Assembly (NCBI RefSeq): GCF_002102255.1
Contig: NZ_LQPH01000025.1
Span: 1 to 46,490, forward strand
DNA: 46,490 nt
Origin: Mycobacterium nebraskense
GTDB lineage: Bacteria > Actinomycetota > Actinomycetes > Mycobacteriales > Mycobacteriaceae
Direction of reading: 5' to 3'
The notes beneath the pieces are model-generated. The model worked only from the letters and a program-made list of their open reading frames with translations. It was not told where the DNA came from and made no database searches. Both the position numbers and the translations under genes were made by a program. Position 1 is the first letter of the stretch, and each line of letters starts with the position of its first letter. Shown in pieces: positions 1 to 9,346 of the stretch.

Positions 1-1
1 C

Positions 2-2594
2 TACCTGCTGCCCCGGCAAGATGACCCGCAGTCGGCGACCACCGACCGGTTCCCGGCGGCCTCACCGCACTACTAAGCCATCACCGCTATCGCCGCCCAG
101 TCCTTTAGCGGCACATCCACGACGGTCCGCGTAACCGGCCCTCCCGCGACGTTCAGCGATCAAATCGATTCGGCTGAGCAGGATTTGATTGTCATCTCCG
201 TCGTGACCGCCGGGCTGATAGCGCTGATCTTGCTGGTCATCTACAGGTCACTGTTTACCGCGTTGCTGCCTCTGTTGGTTATCGGGGTCAGCCTTGCGGT
301 AGGGCGCGGAGTGCTCTCGGCGCTGGGCGAAGCGGGAATGCCGGTGTCGCGATTCACCATCGCGTTCATGACGGCGATTCTGTTGGGCGCCGGCACCGAT
401 TATTCGGCATTTTTGATCAGCCGGTATCACGAGCAGCGCCGCCAGGACGTCTCGGCTGACCTCGCGGTGATCAACGCAACCGCCACCATCGGCCGGGTGA
501 TCCTGGCCTCCGCCGCGACTGTGGCGTTTGCATTTCTGGCCATGGTTCTTTGCAAAGCTGAGCGTTTTTGGCGCGCTGGGCCCAGCGTGCGCGATAGCCG
601 TCTTCGTCGGAGTCGCGGCCACCGTGACATTGTTCCCTCCGGTATTGGCGCTGGCCGCCAAACGGCGGCATTGGCGAACCCAAAGCCGACCGCACACGCC
701 GCTACTGGAACTGGATCGCCGTGGCCGTAGTCCGCCGACCCACCCCACTGCTGGCCGCCAGCCTGGCCCTTGTATTAGGGCTAGCGGCTGTCGCGCTGAC
801 CATGCGCATGAGCTACGACGACCGCCAAGGAGAGCCGGACACAACCGCCAGCAACGAAGGTTATCACCTGCTGGACAGGCACTTTCGCAAAGATATCGTC
901 ATCACCCAGTTCATGGTCGTGGAATCACGGACCGATATGCACACCGGTAAAGGCCTGGCCGACCTGGATGAGATGGCGTCTCGCGTGTCGCAATTGCCGG
1001 GCGTCACCAAAGTATCCGGCGTCACCCGGCCCACCGGGGCACGACTCGATCAGGCACAGCTCTCTTGGCAAAACGTCCAGATCGGCAACAAGATGGCCGA
1101 TGCCGTCGCCAAAGGAGACGCCCACAAGACCGATCTCACCAAACTCACCGGCGGTGCCGACCAACTCGCCAGCGGCCTGGCGCAACTTGACACCACCCTT
1201 CGCACAGCGTTGACTCCGCTGACCGGTATCCTTAACCAAGCCCAGTCCAGCGGCTCGCAATTTCAGCGCTTTCGCCCTCTGCTGCAGCAACTTTCGACTA
1301 CCACACCGACCATCGACCAAGCTATCCGAGCCGGACCTGGGCTACGTCAAGAAGCTCAACAAGCTCAGAATGCGATCGCCACGATCGACCCGCTGGTCGG
1401 TGCGCTCAACACCTCCCCCTGGTTTGCCTCCACACCCGAGTGCACCCAGATCCGCGACCAGGTACGGATTCTGGTGACCTTGCGCGATGGCGGCTTTTTC
1501 AGCCAGCTCGCCAACCTCGGCGACATGTACCAGCCGGGCGGCGATACTGCGGGGGGCACCATGGCAGACCTGCAGAACACGGTCACCTCGCTGAACAAGG
1601 CGTTCGGAGCGCTCGGCGACCCCGCCGACATGGCCGGCAACATCCGCCGCCTCCAAAACGGCATCAGCCAGCTCGCATCGGGCGCACAAGCCCTAGCCAC
1701 CGGTGTGCATACCCTTGCCGACAGCAACATCGAAATGTTGTCCGGCATGAGTCAGATCGCCACCCAACTACAGAATTCCGCGCGGTCCAGCGCCGGTTCG
1801 GACAACTCCAGCGGCTTTTGCCTCCCGGCTAACGCCTTCGAGAATCGCCAGTTCTCCGATGTGGCAAAGCACTTCCTGTCCGCTGACGGCAAGACCGCAC
1901 GCTTCGCCATCGAATCCAGCTACAACCCCTACAGCAGCGAAGCGATGGATCTCGCTCAGAAGATCACCCAAGTTGCCGATGCTGCACGCCCAACACCTCC
2001 TTGGCCAACGCCAAAATATCGATGGCCGGATTCCCCGCCGTCAACTCCGATATCCAGCGCCTTCTGTCGGCCGACTTCCATCTGCTGGCCATTGCCACGC
2101 TCGTCATCGTCGGACTGATCCTCGTCGTTCTCCTGCGCGCCTTGGTGGCCCCGCTCTACCTGCTCGGTACGGTCGTGCTCAACTACGCAGCCGCACTGGG
2201 CATCGGGACGCTCGTTTTCCAATACGGCCTCGGTAAGAAAATCGCTTGGCTGGTACCGCTTTTGGCGTTCATCATCTTGATCGCGGTGGGCGCCGACTAC
2301 AACATGCTGCTGATCTCGCGGTTACGCGAGGAATCCGCTCACAACATCCGCGTCGGCGTACTGCGCACGGTCGCAAACACCGGCTCAGTCATCACTTCCG
2401 CCGGGCTCATCTACGCGGCCAGCATGTTCGGCCTTATGGTCGGTTCGGTCGCGATCATGATCCAAGCCGGGCTCATCATCGGCTGTGGCCTACTACTCGA
2501 CACCTTTGTTGTCCGCACTCTCACGGTTCCCGCGATCGCCACATTGCTCCGTGAGACCAGCTGGTGGCCGCAACGTAAACGTGAGGACGCTTGA
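2..2594 (+). pseudogene. MmpL-family RND transporter, 5'-truncated by window and frameshifted
   Basis: MmpL proteins are inner-membrane RND transporters that export mycobacterial lipids and siderophores. The reading continues from the window edge in frame 2 with an in-frame TAA at 74-76. It then gives the first transmembrane block (about 185-545, with the motif GAGTDYSAFLISRY). It shifts to frame 3 near 545, to frame 1 near 665, and back to frame 3 near 1990. The frame 1 part is the second periplasmic loop (RRPTPLLAASL onward). The last part holds the C-terminal membrane block (AVGADYNMLLISRLREE) and ends at 2594. Both halves of the internal RND duplication are recognisable, so this was a full gene. 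With one stop and three shifts it cannot make a working transporter. Sequencing error could explain one shift, but hardly all four lesions. Confidence 0.85.
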
Positions 2595-2625
2595 AACTCT
2601 TGCATTTTGACTAAAATACCGACGA

Positions 2626-3229
2626 TTACGCACCTTCATCTGAGTCATGAGCGGTGTTGGGTCCAGCGAAGCGGACGAGCTGGTCAAGAAGCTCTCCGAA
2701 ACCGGCGATGTCGCCGTGGGCGGCGAAGTGTTCGGGTTCTACCGTGATGAAAACCGCTGTTGCGGTGAAACGAATGACGCCATCTTCACCGACCCCCTCG
2801 CCAGTGTAAGGCACGTCCTTGCCGCACGCTGATACGTGCGCTAATGCGGTGGGGCTGGTGTAGCGGAACCGGCGCTAGATACTCGATCGCGAGATTGCGC
2901 GTGACCGCAGGCGTGCCGGCGATCCACAGGGTGAAGCCCAAAAGGTCGTCGCACGCCGCCGCGATAGCCCCGCCGTGCGCCAAGCCGGGCGCACCGATAT
3001 GACGCTCATCGAATGCCACATCGGCATATACCTCATCGTCCAGACGATAGACCTCTAGCTGCAGGCCACTGGAATTCTCGGGTCCCGCAACCCATACAGG
3101 TAGGCGTGTGTGACGGCAGGCGTTGCGGTTCAGTTGAATTTGGAGCATCCAAGGTTGCGGCCTCGTTTCCGGTTGGACGTGTTCGATAACTTCGGCCATT
3201 GCGGCCTTAAACGACGAGAAATCCCGCAT
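2626..3229 (-). pseudogene. PaaI-like hotdog thioesterase, frameshifted
   Basis: The ATG at 3229 opens a hotdog-fold acyl-CoA thioesterase of the PaaI type. The motif GLAHGGAIAAACDDLLG carries the conserved HGG loop, followed by LAIEYLAPVPL. This frame runs off at 2786 with an aberrant tail (ALHWRGGR). The expected continuation, FTATAVFITVEPEHF, lies in another frame from about 2814 to 2626, so one frameshift near 2790-2815 breaks the gene. It is the last gene of the minus-strand set thiolase, alcohol dehydrogenase, CMD protein, thioesterase. An intact paralogous PaaI protein is at 8854-9294. A sequencing error is possible, since both halves are otherwise well preserved. Confidence 0.75.
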
Positions 3230-3382
3230 TAAGGTGCCGAACGCAGCAACTTGGCGTATGCCGACCTGGCAAAGTGCAGCTCATGGTCACGGCGAGCCGC
3301 GCCGGGCGATCCAAGCGCCAGTACGGTCCGCTTCGGCGCGATACCGTTAGCACGGTACCGCAGGCATTTTGGACACGCTGCG

Positions 3383-3952
3383 TCACGATGGTCGAACACC
3401 GTCAGGGGGCCATTCGTCGACGCCGTCTTCGAGCGGCACATCCAGAGATCGCAGGAGCGCAGAAAAGAGTCGCCAGTTGCCAATCGCCGCGACAAGTTCT
3501 ACAAGGAGCCCCGGGTCTGCTTGCAACGCATCTCGGCACACAGCCCACGTGCCATCCGAGATGGTGCCGTCACGCAGTGTCTCATCGGTCGCCGCAAGTA
3601 CAGCACGTTCGGCATCGCCAAAGTGGTTAGCATTCTGCCAATCTCGCACCGCGAGCAGGTCACGCTCGGACACGTCGAGCATTCGTGCGAGTCGCCAATG
3701 TTGCGTCCATTCATAGACCGAGCCGGTGACCCAGCCGATTCGCATGATGATCAGCTCTCGCAGCCGCGCGTCGAGGTCCCCGGTCCACAGCAACGCCTCC
3801 AGCAGTCCGTTCAAGGCCATTGCCACACTAGGCTGGTGAAGCGCGATTCGGAATATCGACAACTCCGCTATGGCTTCGGGGATGCCACATTGAGCAGCGC
3901 GCCGGCGCGCGTCTGTCAGGCCGAGCATTTCGACGCGGTTTCCACTGCCCAC
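3383..3952 (-). CDS. Carboxymuconolactone decarboxylase (CMD/AhpD-like) family protein
   Basis: The protein has 189 residues. It shows the all-helical CMD/AhpD family pattern RLRELIIMRIGWVTGSVYEW, followed by TQHWRLARML, AERAVLAATDE and DGTISDGTW. The CxxC pair of true AhpD peroxidases is absent and the YEWTQH segment lies at the active-site position. A redox role is therefore not supported, and the function is unknown, as for many actinobacterial members. The GTG at 3952 is chosen because AAGGAC lies six bases upstream; an internal ATG at 3928 is an alternative. An IS110 element sits directly upstream of the start. Without the insertion the gene would follow the alcohol dehydrogenase stop by about 34 bases, so it belongs to the thiolase-dehydrogenase operon. 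Confidence 0.8.
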   Translation of the reverse strand: MGSGNRVEMLGLTDARRRAAQCGIPEAIAELSIFRIALHQPSVAMALNGLLEALLWTGDLDARLRELIIMRIGWVTGSVYEWTQHWRLARMLDVSERDLLAVRDWQNANHFGDAERAVLAATDETLRDGTISDGTWAVCRDALQADPGLLVELVAAIGNWRLFSALLRSLDVPLEDGVDEWPPDGVRPS

Positions 3953-3963
3953 AGTCGGTCCTT

Positions 3964-4198
3964 AAGTTCGTAGGTGCAGTTACTTCGTGTTGTTACGTTG
4001 TGCTGTGACCCGGGTGGGTCGGGTGAGGCGGCATGTCGGTTGCCGGCCTGGTGGTGCGGCTTGAAAGGACTGGCCGCCCGGCCTTCCTGGACTTCCTCGG
4101 GCCGCTGATTGAGATCTGCGACGTGATCGCTTGTTTAAGGAAATGCTGGCGGGGTTGTCCGTGGGGATCGTGTTGGCAGACAAGCGGATAGGAGATCG
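3964..4198 (+). ncRNA. Candidate bridge RNA region of IS110 element 1
   Basis: About 235 bases lie between the inferred left end of the IS110 element and the transposase start, with no coding frame of the element itself. IS110-group elements are known to encode a structured bridge RNA in the noncoding end upstream of the recombinase, which pairs with donor and target DNA. Position and length fit that role. I have not folded the sequence or located guide loops, so this is placement by family knowledge only. Confidence 0.4.
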
Positions 4199-5407
4199 AT
4201 GGCAGCGGGCCAGTTGTGGGCTGGGGTTGATGTCGGCAAGGAACATCACTGGGTGTGCGTGGTCGACAACAGCGGCACGGTGGTGTTGTCGCGCAGACTC
4301 GGCAACGAGGAGCAACCGATCCGTGCGCTGATCGGCGAGATTGACTCGTTGGCTGATCAGGTTGCCTGGACGGTGGACCTGACCACGGTGTATGCCGCCC
4401 TGTTGTTGACCGTGTTGGCTGATGCCGGCAAGTCGGTGCGCTACCTGGCGGGCCGTGCGGTCTGGCAAGCCTCGGCGGTCTATCGAGGTGGTGAAGCCAA
4501 GACCGACGCCAAAGACGCCCGGGTGATCGCTGATCAGTCGCGGATGCGCGGCGATGACTTGCCACTGCTGCATCCCGACGACGATCTGATCACCGAACTG
4601 CGGCTGCTCACCGCTCATCGCGCCGACCTGGTCGCTGACCGCACCCGCACGATCAACCGACTGCGCCAACAACTCGTTGCGGTGTGTCCGGCGCTGGAGC
4701 GGGCCGCCCAGCTCAGCGCTGACCGGGGCTGGGTAGTGCTGCTGGCGCGCTACCAGCGCCCCAAAGCCATCCGCCAGACCGGTATTTCGCGGCTGACCCG
4801 GATCCTGGCCGACGCCGGAGTGCGTAATGCCGCGGCCATTGCGGCGGCTGCGGTGGCGGCCGCCAAAACTCAAACGGTCCGACTGCCCGGCGAACAAGTG
4901 GCCGCCGGACTGATCGCTGATCTGGCGCAGGGGGTGATTGCCCTCGATGACCGCATCAAGACCACCGATGCCGACATCGAGGACCGATTTCGCCGCCATC
5001 CACTGGCCGAAGTGATCACCAGCATCCCAGGCATGGGATTTCGGCTCGGTGCTGAATTCCTGGCCGCCGTCGGCGATCCCGAACTGATCGGCTCGGCCGA
5101 CCAGCTCGCCGCCTGGGCCGGGCTCGCACCGGTATCTCGAGATTCGGGAAAACGCACCGGACGACTGCACACCCCCAAGCGCTACAGCCGCCGGCTGCGC
5201 CGGGTGATGTACATGTCCGCACTGACCGCCATCCGCTGCGACCCGGCCTCCCGCGCCTACTACCAACGCAAACGAAACCAAGGCAAACGACCCATCCCAG
5301 CCACCATCTGCCTGGCCCGACGCCGCACCAACGTCCTCTACGCACTCATCCGCGACAACCGCACCTGGCAACCCGACTCACCCCCGATCACTCAGTCGGC
5401 GGCTTGA
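4199..5407 (+). CDS. IS110-family DEDD transposase (recombinase)
   Basis: The intact protein has 402 residues, a normal length for IS110 enzymes. The N-terminal RuvC-like DEDD domain begins with GVDVGKEHHWVCVVD, where the Asp is catalytic. It continues with the KTDAKDARVIADQ motif near residue 102. The C-terminal Tnp-20 domain has IPGMGFRLGAEFLAAVGD and then WAGLAPVSRDSGKRTG, which carries the serine region typical of the family. The ATG at 4199 has AGGAG closely upstream. No lesion is visible, so the element may be active. The long open frame on the opposite strand is a by-product of high-GC coding. Confidence 0.93.
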   Translation: MAAGQLWAGVDVGKEHHWVCVVDNSGTVVLSRRLGNEEQPIRALIGEIDSLADQVAWTVDLTTVYAALLLTVLADAGKSVRYLAGRAVWQASAVYRGGEAKTDAKDARVIADQSRMRGDDLPLLHPDDDLITELRLLTAHRADLVADRTRTINRLRQQLVAVCPALERAAQLSADRGWVVLLARYQRPKAIRQTGISRLTRILADAGVRNAAAIAAAAVAAAKTQTVRLPGEQVAAGLIADLAQGVIALDDRIKTTDADIEDRFRRHPLAEVITSIPGMGFRLGAEFLAAVGDPELIGSADQLAAWAGLAPVSRDSGKRTGRLHTPKRYSRRLRRVMYMSALTAIRCDPASRAYYQRKRNQGKRPIPATICLARRRTNVLYALIRDNRTWQPDSPPITQSAA

Positions 5408-5449
5408 CATCGTCATTGAGAGTCCTTTCAGTTGGGCACTGCTGGCACG

Positions 5450-6547
5450 TCAGGCCATCGGTACGAAGACGTTGTGCAAGGCCGGAATCGTGCCCGGCTC
5501 GCCATCGGCTAAGACGTCGAGTAATCGTGGTAGGCCCGCGAAACCGGCGACGTCCCGGGATAGTTCATCGAAGGGCCAACGCCCAGAGACGAGCAATTCG
5601 ATCGCGCTCTGATAGGCGGGGTAATCGACCCCCAGCGAGCCGAGGACGCGTAGTTCTTTGAAAACGAGGAGGTCTGGCTCGAAGCCTGGTGCTCCGCCGC
5701 CGCCGCGGGTGCCGGCGATCACCACGCGTCCGCCTGGTCGAGCAAGTGCGACGGCGTCAGCGAATGCACCTGGCGCTTTGGCGGTGACGTCGACGACGAC
5801 GTCTGCGAGTTGACCGGTCGCTCGTTGCAGGGCCTTGACCGGGTCTTCACGGGTCACGTCAATGGTCAGGTCCACGCCGAACTTGGACGCTGCGGCTAAC
5901 CGTGGTCGATCGCGTGGTCCGAGTCCGGTCATAGCGACGAATGCCGCTCCGGATTCCTTCGCTGCTACGGCCGAGCAGATGCCGCGGATGCCTGGCCCCA
6001 GGACTGCGACGACGTCGCCTGACGCGGTCTCCGGCAGCGTGGCAGCCCATTTGATTCCCGCGCCCAGCGGGTTGAACAACGTAGCGACAATCGGGTCGAG
6101 TCTGTCTGGAATCGACAACAGCATGGAATCGAAGGGCAGATGCAGGTGCGTTGCGTACCCTCCCCACAGGCCGGGATCGATGTTTACGTCGACGAAGCCG
6201 AACATCGTGGCCAGTCCGTTGCGCGAGCACCTGCGATACTCACCTCGGCGGCACGCGTCGCACTCCCGGCACGATCGAAAAACCTCGACCGCAACCCGAT
6301 CACCTGCCGACACACCCCAACGCGCGCTTGCGGCGTCACCGACTGCCTCAACGACACCGACGATTTCATGTCCCGGGACGAAGGCGAAGCCCGCTGGTAG
6401 GTGACCGCTGTACTGCTCGTGATCGGTTCCGCAGAGCCCGCACGCCTCGATCCGAAGGACTCCGGAGTGGCCGTCGACGGGCGGTACCGCAAGAGTGCGC
6501 CGCTCGAGGGCGCGCGGCTTGGTCAGCACGAGCGCATCGGCCTTCAT
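5450..6547 (-). CDS. Zinc-dependent medium-chain alcohol dehydrogenase
   Basis: The protein has 365 residues. It is an MDR-superfamily oxidoreductase that probably oxidises an alcohol or reduces an aldehyde with NAD(P). Catalytic-zinc ligands are visible at C39 (GLCGTDHEQYSG) and H60-E61 (GHEIVG). A complete structural-zinc lobe is formed by C93, C96, C99 and C107. The Rossmann region reads VVAVLGPGIRGI, a slightly irregular version of GxGxxG. The start at 6547 overlaps the stop of the upstream thiolase-like gene by four bases (ATGA), so the two are translationally coupled. It is the second gene of the minus-strand operon. The IS110 element lies just beyond its stop. The substrate is unknown. 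Confidence 0.88.
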   Translation of the reverse strand: MKADALVLTKPRALERRTLAVPPVDGHSGVLRIEACGLCGTDHEQYSGHLPAGFAFVPGHEIVGVVEAVGDAASARWGVSAGDRVAVEVFRSCRECDACRRGEYRRCSRNGLATMFGFVDVNIDPGLWGGYATHLHLPFDSMLLSIPDRLDPIVATLFNPLGAGIKWAATLPETASGDVVAVLGPGIRGICSAVAAKESGAAFVAMTGLGPRDRPRLAAASKFGVDLTIDVTREDPVKALQRATGQLADVVVDVTAKAPGAFADAVALARPGGRVVIAGTRGGGGAPGFEPDLLVFKELRVLGSLGVDYPAYQSAIELLVSGRWPFDELSRDVAGFAGLPRLLDVLADGEPGTIPALHNVFVPMA

Positions 6548-8037
6548 GGCAGTTCGAATTCGACGCGCTGATCAGCGGGCCGCACAGTTACCTGACGTCC
6601 GACCATCATCTCTTTTGACATTTCCTTCGCCACCTTCGCATCGTCGTTGCGAGCCGCGACGCGCCGGCCGTCGGGTAGACGCGCGAGAACAGGCACCCAC
6701 GAAGGGCCAACGTCGCGGTCGTGTACCACCGTGTAGCCGTCGATCGTTGCCCTACCGGATGTGTCGGCGGCAGAAGCGACTGGAACCGCAGTCGCATCAA
6801 TCGCGGCCTGCGCTTCCGCCATGTCCGGTGTCTGCCACCCAGTCGGCGGCGGCGTCGCCGACCATAGGCCCAACGAGTGCTTCGTGATGTACCAACCTAA
6901 TCCGGAAACCAGTCCTAGGGCGTCCGGTTCGCTTCGGCAGCGTCGAACCATCTCCACAATCGAGTGGCTGACATAGTTGTTACCCGGTCCTCCGTGGTAG
7001 GGCAATCCACCGGTCACCGTGAACCCGCGTGGATCCGCTGGATCGAGATCGAGCGCCTCGATCGCAACTTCGACCGCGGAAGGGAAGCAGGAGTACAAAT
7101 CGAACCATCCGATGTCATCGGCGGAAAGGTCGCAGGCAGCTAGGAGCGCCCGTCCGACAGCGCGAATTCCCGCGGACCGACTGAGATCGGGCCGCTGAAC
7201 CGGAAAGTACACGTCGTTGCAAGTGGCCGCGCACCATGGGAAAACCCATCGGTCACGAGGAACACCGATTTCGTCGGCGACTTCGGCAGCCATCATGACG
7301 AAGGCGGCTGCCATATCGACGGTGATAATGCTGTTGAGCATCTTGGGATATGGCTCGCACACCATCCGGTTAGTTGGCGAGACCGAGCTGAGCTCACTGG
7401 CAGTGCGCGCGCGCGGAAACCATGCCTGGCCGGGATGCCTCGATGCTTCGAGCGTGAAGGGGGCCATCAGGTTTCCCAGCCAGCGACGCTGCTCATCGAA
7501 GGTCCGGCCCGATCGAGCCGCAATCGCCGATTCGAAGACCGGGTACACCTGGTGCGGCCAACGCAGTCCAGCACACATCTCGGCCGCGCTCAGACCGGGG
7601 CGAGTATCGCCAAGTGACTCATCCCGGCCCTCAACGGGTTTCGGGTCTCGTCGCACCTGACCCGATCCAACCCTACGAGCTGACGCGCCGCTCTCCGCTC
7701 CGACGACTAACACCGCGTCGCTGACACCGCGCGCGATGCGGGCGCCGAGCACCTCAACGAGGTACTGAGGCGTATTACCGCCAACCGGACAACTGATGCG
7801 CCGTATTGGCGCCAGCCCAGCCGCTTCGGCAATCCTCGTCGCAGGATTGTCACGCGGAATCATCAAGATTCCGGGCGTCGCCACCATATCGATTCGATGC
7901 CCGATAGCAGCGCCCGAGTCCTGCAATGCTCGACGCACGGCCTCGGAAGCCAAATCGATGGGGTCAACGACACCGTCGTCGCGGTGCGTGATCTCACCAA
8001 CTGCGACGACGACCGGAGTGCGGCGTGGAATCGGCAA
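6544..8037 (-). CDS. Thiolase-like acetyl-CoA acetyltransferase family protein
   Basis: The protein has 497 residues of the thiolase-like superfamily, in the actinobacterial subgroup often annotated as acetyl-CoA acetyltransferase or lipid-transfer protein. The N-terminal half has VVVAVGEITHRDD and RISCPVGGNTPQYLVEVLGA, placing a cysteine where the thiolase nucleophile region lies. The C-terminal half has FDLYSCFPSAVEVAIEALDL and GGLPYHGGPGNNYVSHSI, corresponding to the GHP-type loop. A further C-terminal OB-like extension (DRDVGPSWVPVLARLPDGRR) is typical of this subgroup. It may act in beta-oxidation-like thiolysis or as a non-catalytic acyl carrier partner. It is the first gene of the minus-strand operon, divergent from tetR. 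Confidence 0.85.
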   Translation of the reverse strand: MPIPRRTPVVVAVGEITHRDDGVVDPIDLASEAVRRALQDSGAAIGHRIDMVATPGILMIPRDNPATRIAEAAGLAPIRRISCPVGGNTPQYLVEVLGARIARGVSDAVLVVGAESGASARRVGSGQVRRDPKPVEGRDESLGDTRPGLSAAEMCAGLRWPHQVYPVFESAIAARSGRTFDEQRRWLGNLMAPFTLEASRHPGQAWFPRARTASELSSVSPTNRMVCEPYPKMLNSIITVDMAAAFVMMAAEVADEIGVPRDRWVFPWCAATCNDVYFPVQRPDLSRSAGIRAVGRALLAACDLSADDIGWFDLYSCFPSAVEVAIEALDLDPADPRGFTVTGGLPYHGGPGNNYVSHSIVEMVRRCRSEPDALGLVSGLGWYITKHSLGLWSATPPPTGWQTPDMAEAQAAIDATAVPVASAADTSGRATIDGYTVVHDRDVGPSWVPVLARLPDGRRVAARNDDAKVAKEMSKEMMVGRQVTVRPADQRVEFELP

Positions 8038-8070
8038 CGGTCAGGCCGCGGTCATCGTCGACGCCTTTGC

Positions 8071-8090
8071 GACATATCTGCGATATTGTC
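8071..8090. promoter_or_regulatory. Candidate TetR operator in the divergent promoter region
   Basis: The 120-base gap between the thiolase-like gene and tetR contains the imperfect palindrome GACATATCTGCGATATTGTC. The outer arms GACA/TGTC are inverted and the inner arms are ATATC/GATAT-like. A 20-base inverted repeat between a tetR gene and its divergent neighbour is the usual location of an autoregulatory TetR operator. Binding is inferred, not shown. Confidence 0.5.
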
Positions 8091-8157
8091 ACATAAGGTG
8101 CTATACGACAACTGCTTCGATCGTCAGCCCACGAACGGCACGGGACGGCATACTTGA

Positions 8158-8805
8158 ATGGTGACGAAAAAATCGTTGCGATGGGGCACGGCGACCGCCG
8201 CGAGCCGCGACATCGCCCGAGACCATCTGCTCGATGCCGCCGCAACGTCCCTCGAGAACAAGGGGCTACCGGGCACCACGATGGAGGACATCGCCAGGCA
8301 GGCCGGGGTGTCCCGCGCCACGGTGTATCGCTACTTTCCGAGTCGTGAATCCGTCATTTCCGGTGTTATCTTGCGGTCAGCCGAACGCTACCTCCGCCGC
8401 ATTAGTGCGCGGATCGCAGCGCATGCCGATTTAGGCTCGGCGATACTGGATTTCGTCGAGGTTACACTCCGTGCGGCCCACCGTGAACCCATAATCGGAT
8501 TGCTATTCGGCAGTGACGACGAACTCGCCGGCGTAGGGCTGGCCAAGGGTACGTCGGTGGCTTTGTTCGAACTCGTCGCCGAGTTCCTTCGCCCTGTCTT
8601 CGCCGCGCACTGGGATCAACTTGAGCGTGGGGTGTCGGTCGACGATGCATCCGAGTGGATACTGCGGGCTATCCTCAGCCTACTCACGGTCGAAGGCCCA
8701 AGGCAGCGCAGCCCGGAGGGCCTCGATGCTTTTCTACGAAGATTCCTGCTTCCTCCTCTGCTCACCACCACCCGGTCTTGCGCTGATGCAACAAGTACGG
8801 AGTAA
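8158..8805 (+). CDS. TetR-family transcriptional regulator
   Basis: The protein has 215 residues. The N-terminal DNA-binding domain is clear, with TTMEDIARQAGVSRATVYRY followed by FPSRESVI at about residues 40-68. This is the canonical TetR helix-turn-helix. The remaining C-terminal helical domain is the ligand-sensing and dimerisation part and gives no ligand clue. The gene is divergent from the thiolase-dehydrogenase operon and precedes a thioesterase and two hydrolases. It therefore probably represses one or both sets and responds to an acyl-CoA or lipid intermediate. ATG at 8158 is followed directly by GTG at 8161; either could be used. Confidence 0.9.
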   Translation: MVTKKSLRWGTATAASRDIARDHLLDAAATSLENKGLPGTTMEDIARQAGVSRATVYRYFPSRESVISGVILRSAERYLRRISARIAAHADLGSAILDFVEVTLRAAHREPIIGLLFGSDDELAGVGLAKGTSVALFELVAEFLRPVFAAHWDQLERGVSVDDASEWILRAILSLLTVEGPRQRSPEGLDAFLRRFLLPPLLTTTRSCADATSTE

Positions 8806-8853
8806 TGTCTCGTTAGTGGCAGCAGTATCGGTGAACGACGAGGGGCTCTAGAC

Positions 8854-9294
8854 ATGAAGTTCGAGCAGTTCAGCCAAGAGATTGCCGACGAGTTGCAGAA
8901 TGCGGCGGCAACCGCGGGTGGGCTGTCCAGCTACTTGGGATTTCGGCACACCGAATTCGCCGCGGGACGTCTGGTTGTGGAGATGGATGCTCGGGACGAC
9001 CTGATGACGCCGTTCGGCAACCTGCACGGCGGATGCTTGTCGGCGATGGTAGACCACTGTCTGGGCGTGGTGTTCTATCCGGTTATCCCAGCGGGATCAT
9101 GGGTGGCCACAACGGAATTCAAGCTAAATCTGCTGCAGCCCGTGTCGAGCGGAGTGTGCGTTGCGGTCACCGAGATCATCGCGCTGGGCAAGCGTAGCGG
9201 TGTCGCCAGAATCGATGTCTCCAACGCGGGGCGCGCGGTATGCGCGGCGCAGGGAACCGTGACGGTGGTTAGCCCGAGGGGGTATTCCGGTTGA
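8854..9294 (+). CDS. PaaI-family hotdog thioesterase
   Basis: The protein has 146 residues and a single hotdog fold. The conserved active-site region reads MTPFGNLHGGCLSAMVDHCL, with the HGG turn and the downstream acidic residue expected for acyl-CoA hydrolysis. It is followed by TTEFKLNLLQPV and a C-terminal beta strand (CAAQGTVTVV). The gene lies 48 bases after tetR in the same direction and 52 bases before an alpha/beta hydrolase, suggesting an operon. It is intact, unlike the homologous gene at 2626-3229. It probably releases CoA from a lipid-derived acyl-CoA; the substrate is unknown. Confidence 0.88.
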   Translation: MKFEQFSQEIADELQNAAATAGGLSSYLGFRHTEFAAGRLVVEMDARDDLMTPFGNLHGGCLSAMVDHCLGVVFYPVIPAGSWVATTEFKLNLLQPVSSGVCVAVTEIIALGKRSGVARIDVSNAGRAVCAAQGTVTVVSPRGYSG

Positions 9295-9346
9295 TGGCGA
9301 GACTGAGCACGAGTGCCGTCCGAATTGGCTATCGCGGCCTAATCAA

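Larger units (their letters stand above)
3958..5427 (+). mobile_element. IS110-family insertion sequence, about 1.46 kb
   Basis: The element contains one DEDD transposase and a long 5' noncoding end, as is usual for IS110. The ends are inferred from a directly repeated GTCCTT at 3958-3963 and 5422-5427; exact boundaries are uncertain by a few bases. There are no obvious terminal inverted repeats, as expected for this family. On the minus strand the repeat reads AAGGAC. The element therefore lies between the Shine-Dalgarno sequence and the GTG start of the CMD gene, a site preference known from IS900-type mycobacterial elements. Confidence 0.75.

Noticed and set aside
3229..3495. 88-codon minus-strand frame after the CMD gene
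   Set aside because: It overlaps the CMD coding frame and gives no recognisable product; the CMD protein ends naturally at 3383.
3980..5371. 463-codon open frame on the minus strand
   Set aside because: It lies fully antisense to the intact IS110 transposase. It is low in family-like motifs and rich in R/G/H/Q as expected from reading a high-GC gene backwards.
8854..9294. Thioesterase pair 2626-3229 and 8854-9294 as a recent duplication
   Set aside because: Both are PaaI-like, but their sequences share only family motifs, so an old or independent origin is more likely.
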